A stretch of 64,000 nt of DNA, from positions 4,445,803 through 4,509,802 of the forward strand of contig NC_135568.1 in NCBI RefSeq assembly GCF_964340395.1, given 5' to 3'. The notes below the pieces were generated by a model, which did no database searches, was not told where the DNA came from, and worked only from the letters and a program-made list of their open reading frames with translations. Numbering within the stretch: the stretch's first letter is position 1; every line of letters begins with the position of its first letter. This document shows, piece by piece, positions 57,306 to 64,000 of the stretch. A program made the translations under genes and the position numbers. Source of the stretch: Glandiceps talaboti (taxonomy: Eukaryota; Hemichordata; Enteropneusta; Spengelidae).

Positions 57306-60029
57306 CACAACTTGATAATAACCCTTTTTATTTGGGATCTACAATGGACTTTTGATAAATCACTTATCCATCCATCCATCATTCCATCCATCAACGATTA
57401 CAGAACAGTGCTCCGTCACTGATCACCAATAGAAGCCGGTGGTCACCACAATGACCCCCCCCCCCCACACACACACACACATATATATACATATAAACAC
57501 ACATACAGCAGTTTCATTTGAACATATAGAATTAACAGTCTGACCAAGACGTTTCGCTCAGGCGAATTATAGATATGCGTTTTATTGTTTTAACGACATT
57601 TCATCGATATTTTTTCTCCCTTATGTACTGCACACTATGTCCATTTTATCAAGGACATTGTCATACACATAAAATTCTACTAACAACTCTGTTGGATTTT
57701 ATCATGAGTTCTGGTGAAACTACTTTCTTTATTTCAGCGGCTATATATGATAATGTCTATCTCAATTACTTTACTAAGTTGGCAAGTGTTTACGTCAACA
57801 TGTACCAGGGTCTTCTGAAATGTTTAGCTTGTGAGTATCTTGTACAACAAAACGATACATCAATTACATGAAATATGAGGGGGGGGGGGTGAAATTGTGA
57901 CATTTAACCTCTTATTTGCACTTCACAACAAGTTAGCGTTAGCGGTAACTTTAGGTCGACTGTTGGTTTTCAAACGTGACGAATGAGCTAAAAAAGATTC
58001 CCATATTGATTTATACCAATCCTAAAAATACAAATATTAAATTTACGAAGTAAACGTCGGTCACAAGTAGTTGAACGTGCGATATATCATATTTGTCATC
58101 CACATACTGGCGCCAGGACGATGACGTAATTGTGACGTCATAATGATAACTTCTCACACGGTTCACATTGCCATCTGATATAATGTTTGATTTGTTCTGA
58201 TTGAACTGTAAGTGTTTATTGTTATGCTATTTATTTAATCAATTACTTAATTAATTAATTAATTACGACAAGAATAGAACAGAAAACTTGATTCGTCTAA
58301 CGTTTATCTATTTATTTGTTTTTTATATATGCAGTGAAAAGAGTCGTGATTGGTTTTATTTTATTACATACAGACTTATTAATCTCATCACCTATTAAAA
58401 TGAATACTATTATGACAGTTACTGGCGGTTTTAGTCTCGAATTCAATAGCCTTTATCGGGAGATCTGTAGATTTGTAGCAGATAGCCAACGTCTTGAGTT
58501 ACATGTAAATATTTGAAATTGTACATTATTGACGATCTCTCTCGCGATGTGTATTCATCTAATATAACACACGTTCTTATAGTGCTTATAGATGATGAAG
58601 TCTTTGTTATAATTTTCAAATTTAATTTTTAATTTTTAAACAATTTAAGAGATATGTCAAGATGAAGGCCTGTGACAGTCATGTACATCTGATTATTTCG
58701 CATATTTTAATAATAATAATACCCCCAAGGGCATATATTTATCACCCATTTGCAAATCCATGCACATTTTGATTTTTTTACCTTGTACAACACATGTGGA
58801 TAAAGTGTTAAGTATTACACAAAGGCTTGCCCGTTACAATTTGAAAATCTTTCTGACAACTTTAGTAGTAGATTGAGTTACGAAATATAGGTATAGATAA
58901 TTACAGTGATACTTAGAAACGAACCTTCGTACAAAAAAGCCGAGATTAAACTTGAAACTTTATTTGGTAAAAAGATTGCAGGGTTATGCAAGTACTGATT
59001 TCTGTGTTATCTATCTGTTATCGCCAGGGCAAAAGACAAACTAATTCAGCGTTTAAGATTACCTTTATGCACACTACTACTCGGTGTATTCTGGGTTAGT
59101 GTGTGAACTCTAGACTGAGATATGAAGGACAGCGAACAAGGTTAGACACAGTGATTGAACAGTAAAGATATTGCATGATTGGGTGTATGCGATTATAGAA
59201 TACGTGGGAAGGGAGAAAGATAAAAGACCCAATTCAAATGAGGATGAAAAAAACACTAGAGTATATATAAAACGTTAGTCCAGAACATAAAAAAGAACGT
59301 TTCTGTGTAATGTACTTATGGCTTTATGATAAGATAATACTAAGGTGGGAACCAGGGATTGAAACTCCGCCTTTAAAGTGTAATAATATTTTACTGTGAC
59401 AGATAAAACTGGGCCAAGGCGTGGAAGGAAGGGTAGAGAGAGTTCAATGCGTGGGGGCATATAATTCTCAGTAGAAGACAATACAACAATTGGTAACGAA
59501 GTGAAAGCTCTTGTTTGATTTATCGCAGTCTGATGACCACCATTGTTATTCTTCCGGCATGCATGGTGTTTACTCATTTGTCATACTCATATCATATTAG
59601 TCTAGTTCATATACGGTATCGTTACGATACACCTCCACTCACGTCACAGTATATTAGTTTAGAGACCACGTTGGCATCCAGACTAATCGCATATACACAT
59701 AGTCCAATCATTGACGTCAACAATTCTCAACATCACTGATGATAATTTTCGAAAACTGCATGATCTAGGGAATGGTTTCACTGAGTGTAGGATCCGATCT
59801 AAGATATCAATCCAAGTAAGAATGGTGTAAATTACACCTTAAAGTTCATTGCATTATACGGTAAACATTGAAAATGAAGTCTTACTGTGTCAAACAATAA
59901 TTACCAAACTTTTTTGTAAGACGAGCTCTAAAATGCAGTCCAAATACATTGTGCATACTGCATCTTTTCCTTCCTTCTCGATGCTGGGGTGTCAATCGTG
60001 GAATCGTGTCAGGTTAATATTGTTATTGA

Positions 60030-60032
60030 GTT

Positions 60033-60085
<53 letters not shown>

Positions 60086-60146
60086 TATACACACAATGTG
60101 TGTGTGTCTGTGTGTGTGTGTGTCTGTGTGTGTGTCTGTGTGTGCT
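60030..60146. repeat. (AC)n facing (GT)n
   Basis: About 45 bases of AC, a short gap with atac units, then GT-rich repeats with CTGT units: a natural inverted repeat of about 45 bases per arm. Confidence 0.9.
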
Positions 60147-61239
60147 AGTCACATCGATACGTCGCTAATATAGCATCTTTTGGAATTGGAAGTAACTTTC
60201 CAATTTCCAGTTCAACTACTCATTTTGTTCGTCTTTATATAATTTTCCCATAGCTGTGTCTACCAGGAGGTGGCATCTTATTTCAAATCAAATACACCAA
60301 ACAACAATATCTGCTAAACAAATCTATTAATTTCTAACCTATTAAGAACAATAGACTGCTCATAGAATTTCTGTTGCTTGTTTGTTGTTTCCAAGACGTG
60401 GATGGCAAGAATTCCGTCAAACTCTAACATAGAAAAAGTCTAGACTATGAGATTTACTACACTGATATTTAACCGTTGGTAACCTTCGACCTCGCAATAG
60501 GCATGTTTATAATATTTATTTCATAAAGTACCTAATTAGTAATCCAACTTATATTTTATTATTTAAGTTGACATATATGTCAAAGATATCGCTGTTATGT
60601 AAACTATGCCTATAAACTCACCAGACAAGATAGCTCTTAGCTTGGAATTCAGTCGAGTGTGGAGTTTGGTTCTCGCATTTCACGACTTGGTTCGTAGAAA
60701 GCTTAAGGCGAGAGCCTAGAATCCCACACGGCTAGATTCTAGGAGATGCTTCTAAGTTCCATACGGGAACAATTTGTATACTCGATTTATCAAACTTGAT
60801 ATTTCAAACAATCGAATGGGTCACGACTCACTAGTCAAGAAAAAGAGCTAAAACTGAAACAGCTGTGTCGTCAAAATAGAACATCTTTTTTGTGAACTGG
60901 TAGATTGGTTCACAAACTATTAGTCATAAAAAGGAAGTCTGTCTTGATTCTAAGTAGATAATATTGGTTGGCTTTATTTTCAGCAGGCCCAGACAGAGAC
61001 CATACAACACATACTGAGAAATGGTGAAGAAGATCAGATGCTGTCAATGTCATGCTAAAAGGAAACTACTTTCTACATGTATTAAATGGTGAAATAGAAA
61101 CAAATTGCCAACATAATGGATTGCTGTTGAACTCCAGCTGGGGAAAAATAGTTTCTGATAATACAAAATGGAATTTATTTGATTTTCAATGCAAATTTGA
61201 TAAAAGAACATGCTTATATATATTTTTTGATATCGTAGG

Positions 61240-61510
61240 GATTTATTTCCATACTAGATACATGGTATTACTGTTACCAATTCTGTTACTGTTGCAAAAT
61301 CTCAATACGCATGAGCCGAAAATTAGCAGTAATTCCAGCAAGAGAACCTTCAAGTACTCAGGAGCTGTTCTATGGAACAGTCTACCAACACATACTAAGC
61401 AGTGCAAAACAATTCATACTTTTAGGAATACAAACATTAAAATCAGCTTATGTCAGAGAGGATGGCTTCCAGTATGGTGTATCACTGGATGGCTGTATAA
61501 ATTTGTCTGT
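61240..61510 (+). mobile_element. LINE reverse-transcriptase C-terminal remnant
   Basis: In one frame the peptide KRTFKYSGAVLWNSLP followed by TFRNTNIK has the form typical of the end of CR1/L2-type reverse-transcriptase proteins (an aromatic-rich, YxGAxLWNxLP, then SFK-like stretch). The catalytic part is absent upstream, so this is a 5'-truncated copy on the plus strand. Confidence 0.6.
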
Positions 61511-61867
61511 TGATATTGTTGTTCTTATTTTCTTGTCAATTTTAAACTTTGCTTCCGCATTGTTTATACTTTCTTCTTTGTGTGGTATGCAATGTTTTAA
61601 TGAGTGGTAACAGAGTCCAGGTGGAGATCAGTTTTTGTTTGTTTCCTGGCTATCCTGTTCTTAAATAAAAAAAAGTGTACTACTACTTCAAAGACGCCCT
61701 GAGAGACATAGATATGTAGGTCAACTCTGAATGGGTCAAAAATATCGTTTATAGCTGTAGGACAACCATCTGTACTAACTTTACGTCTCTGGCACAGGTG
61801 TCCATGAAGTTGCTGTACTACAGTGGTGGTTTCCAACCAGTTCAACTAATTCAGTTCACAACCATTC

Positions 61868-61965
61868 TCACAAACCAGAGCTATTATGTTATTACGTATT
61901 TCTTCCGCTACACCAGCGGGACGGCTCCTTAAGAACGGTGCCGCAAAACAGGCCGTAGTTTGCGA
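61868..61965. mobile_element. 98-bp MITE, copy 2
   Basis: It starts tcacaaaccagagct and ends gtagtttgcga. Internal ttcttccgctacacc and acggtgccgcaaaacaggcc match the complement of the copy at 55199-55296. Confidence 0.8.
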
Positions 61966-62721
61966 CGATGTTCACAACCGATTTAAGGGCATATGGGGAC
62001 AGGAGAACTGAGTTTGATTCAGATCGGAACCGGTTCAAAATTTAGATTGATACATGGGGCCACACTCGCACGCGTACGTGTTAAAATAGCAAACTTTACG
62101 AGCATTTAATTTGTGGTCTTTGCTGTCTACTTTTGTTACATAGTGAAACATACGTATATTATCTAAACAATTTAATTGTAGCATGTTGAGTCATGTCTAC
62201 CTACTGGTCGAGCTCTCATAAGAAATTCATACACAAAGTGACATATGTCATGAATTGTTGGTTTATATATTAAGTTTATAAATTAGAATAGAAACGGTTT
62301 TCAAGTGCCCCCCCCCCCCAAAAAAAAACTATCTGTGATCTTCTGTGATCTTTTATATCCCGTGATCTTCTACCACACTACGTCAATTCAGATCTAGCGT
62401 AGAATCCAGGTGAAGAGGGGTTTTGATTTTGATTTCATCGGAGAAATAACGAATTCACAACCCCCATCCGTAGGGATTCCAGGCTAATTCAGTTCTACTT
62501 CGATTCTACTTTTACTGCGTATTTTGTGTTTGCACTTTGTACTCCGACTTGAGCTGAAAATGGGGTCTCAGTTACAAACTGTGTCAATTTTGTAAGTTAA
62601 CATAGTTTTTTTTAATGTACTGAACGATTTCAATTACATCTACATCAGCTATACATCTTTGTATATCAAGTTACGACTAAGTTTATTTATATATGTATAA
62701 ACCATAATATTGGCAGTCTAT

Positions 62722-62785
62722 GGGGCCAGAGATAAATTATTATCATCGAACTAGGGGGCCAGAGATAAATTATTATCATCGAACT
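62722..62785. repeat. 33-bp tandem duplication
   Basis: ggggccagagataaattatt continuing to atcatcgaact appears twice in a row without mismatches, so the duplication is recent. Confidence 0.9.
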
Positions 62786-63795
62786 CCTATTATTTGTTAG
62801 GGTTTTAGTATCTGAAGTTCAATATAATTTCATGAATATATACGATTTTTTGTTGGTTTCTATGGTGATTTATGAGGGGTCAGTGGTACCCAAACGCAGT
62901 TAAGTTAAGACGTTAGATTTGTTTAAATACCTAATTTAAATAATTATCAAAATTATTTTAGTTTGCCTAAATGCTATGCTACAGTTCTCCTGATTACTAG
63001 CAATTATTTAACTTGTGTTTCAAACCCCAACTTCAAATTATCACCTTAAGTGCACATATTTCTGAATAGTTGGTCAATCTGTTGACAAAATCTGAAGTAT
63101 GCTGTCGAAATTTTGAGGTAGCAATTTTCAAGTGTGTGTTAAGAAAAAAAGAGTTCGCTTTAATACAATGGCTTACCAACACAAATATATTGTAATTTGA
63201 TTGATTGCATATATTATATTAAGTAGAATAACAAACATGACGAATTCCTCACATGAAATAAAAACTACGAAGATAAACTTCCAGATTTGGAATGTTTCCA
63301 TTGAAATAAATACCAACAATGATCAACTACAATGATACAGTCCAATGATATTCTGATATGTGTAATTGATTGTAAGCATGTCTTGTCTGGTCATGAACAA
63401 CTGAGTGTAACCATGGTAACTACATTGCCAAAATAATTTTATCCTACACACCTCTACACATCTTAAAATTTTCGTTTATGAAAAGATGTGAACAGTCATC
63501 AATAACTACGTTTATGTTTGCTGTAGTATAGAAGTTAAGTTTTATCTAGACCCATTTGACCTTTTGCACATTGTAATTTTCGAAACTATCATTATGATCT
63601 TTATGCTTCAAATAAATCTAAGTAGAGCCATTGCTGACGTTTGTCAGGGGTAACTGGTATACTTTTGTCTCGTGATGAAGTGTGTTTTGGCTACTAGGCA
63701 ACTTACGACGCACGAAATTTCGGAACGCGGAAGTTGGAAGTGTACAATACAGATTGTCAAGCTTTGTTTATGGCTGTCGTGGTCATTTGAGGACA

Positions 63796-63986
63796 ATGTT
63801 TCCGAGCCTGACTATGTTTGAATTCTGGATCTCAGCCATGTTTACAGATCCCGGTGCAGATGTTGTTTGTCAGTACCTTTTACTTCTTGCTAAACATTTC
63901 TCAAGGCTACGTAGAAACGAGTCATATATGTGTTGTATAGAAGAGAACAATACCAACAAACAACTTGTCCATTTTAATGCCCATTT
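63796..63986 (+). CDS. Candidate first coding exon of a gene leaving the right edge
   Basis: The ATG at 63796 (context gaggacaATG) opens 63 codons plus two bases, ending at a gtaag donor (catt|gtaagac) 14 bases before the window edge. The peptide (MFPSLTMFEFWISAMFTDPG, then QYLLLLAKHFSRLRRNES) has a protein-like hydrophobic/basic pattern and would form helices. The frame continues a further 38 codons upstream to another ATG. The family was not recognised. Without the next exon this could be a chance frame. Confidence 0.35.
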
Positions 63987-64000
63987 GTAAGACTGATCTC

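Noticed and set aside
59275-59577. 100-codon minus-strand frame
   Set aside because: No recognisable domain, no paired splice sites, and composition close to random. It may be a decayed repeat.
60350-60435. Minus-strand candidate exon with ttctatgttag acceptor and gttaga donor
   Set aside because: Two frames are open and neither joins in phase to the PDZ gene exon at 56752 without a stop. The donor is weak.

Overview
The window is nuclear DNA from an animal. Genes are split by GT-AG introns and several lie kilobases apart. The sequence is AT-rich and crowded with microsatellites, minisatellites and short inverted-repeat (MITE-like) elements. The recognisable genes are ERp44, a DNA primase large subunit, a tamalin/CYTIP-like PDZ scaffold and two intronless-ORF LRR receptors. 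Together with the repeat style they suggest a marine invertebrate, perhaps a non-vertebrate deuterostome. The species cannot be fixed from sequence alone. All exon models below were built by hand from splice sites, reading phase and remembered family motifs.

Layout. Positions 1-3.1 kb hold a minus-strand gene of unknown function that runs off the left edge; two of its exons are duplicates of each other. Positions 3.1-11.4 kb are intergenic, with a 102-bp tandem array, foldback elements and microsatellites. Positions 11.4-31.0 kb hold ERP44 on the minus strand: ten coding exons, 418 codons, ending in KDEL, with a 10-kb second intron full of MITEs. Positions 31-37 kb are intergenic with repeats and possible 5' exons. 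Positions 37.3-41.2 kb hold two tandem plus-strand LRR membrane proteins. Each has its whole coding sequence in one exon, preceded by a splice acceptor a few bases upstream of the ATG.

Positions 43.3-43.8 kb hold two phase-matched minus-strand exons of an unidentified gene. Positions 44.5-48.4 kb hold a plus-strand PRIM2-like gene with all four Fe-S cysteines and an unusually long C-terminal tail. Positions 51.3-56.9 kb hold the minus-strand tamalin/CYTIP-like gene, convergent with PRIM2. Positions 57-64 kb are mostly repeats with a LINE remnant, and a possible first exon of another plus-strand gene lies at the right edge.

The genes do not form one pathway. ERp44 is a secretory-pathway chaperone, PRIM2 is a replication protein, the PDZ protein is a scaffold, and the LRR pair look like cell-surface recognition receptors. 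The most interesting items are the LRR pair, the primase with its replaced C-terminus, the duplicated exon in the left-edge gene, the alternating A/B tandem repeat at 1.9-2.6 kb, and several two- or three-copy MITE families that can be defined within this window alone.
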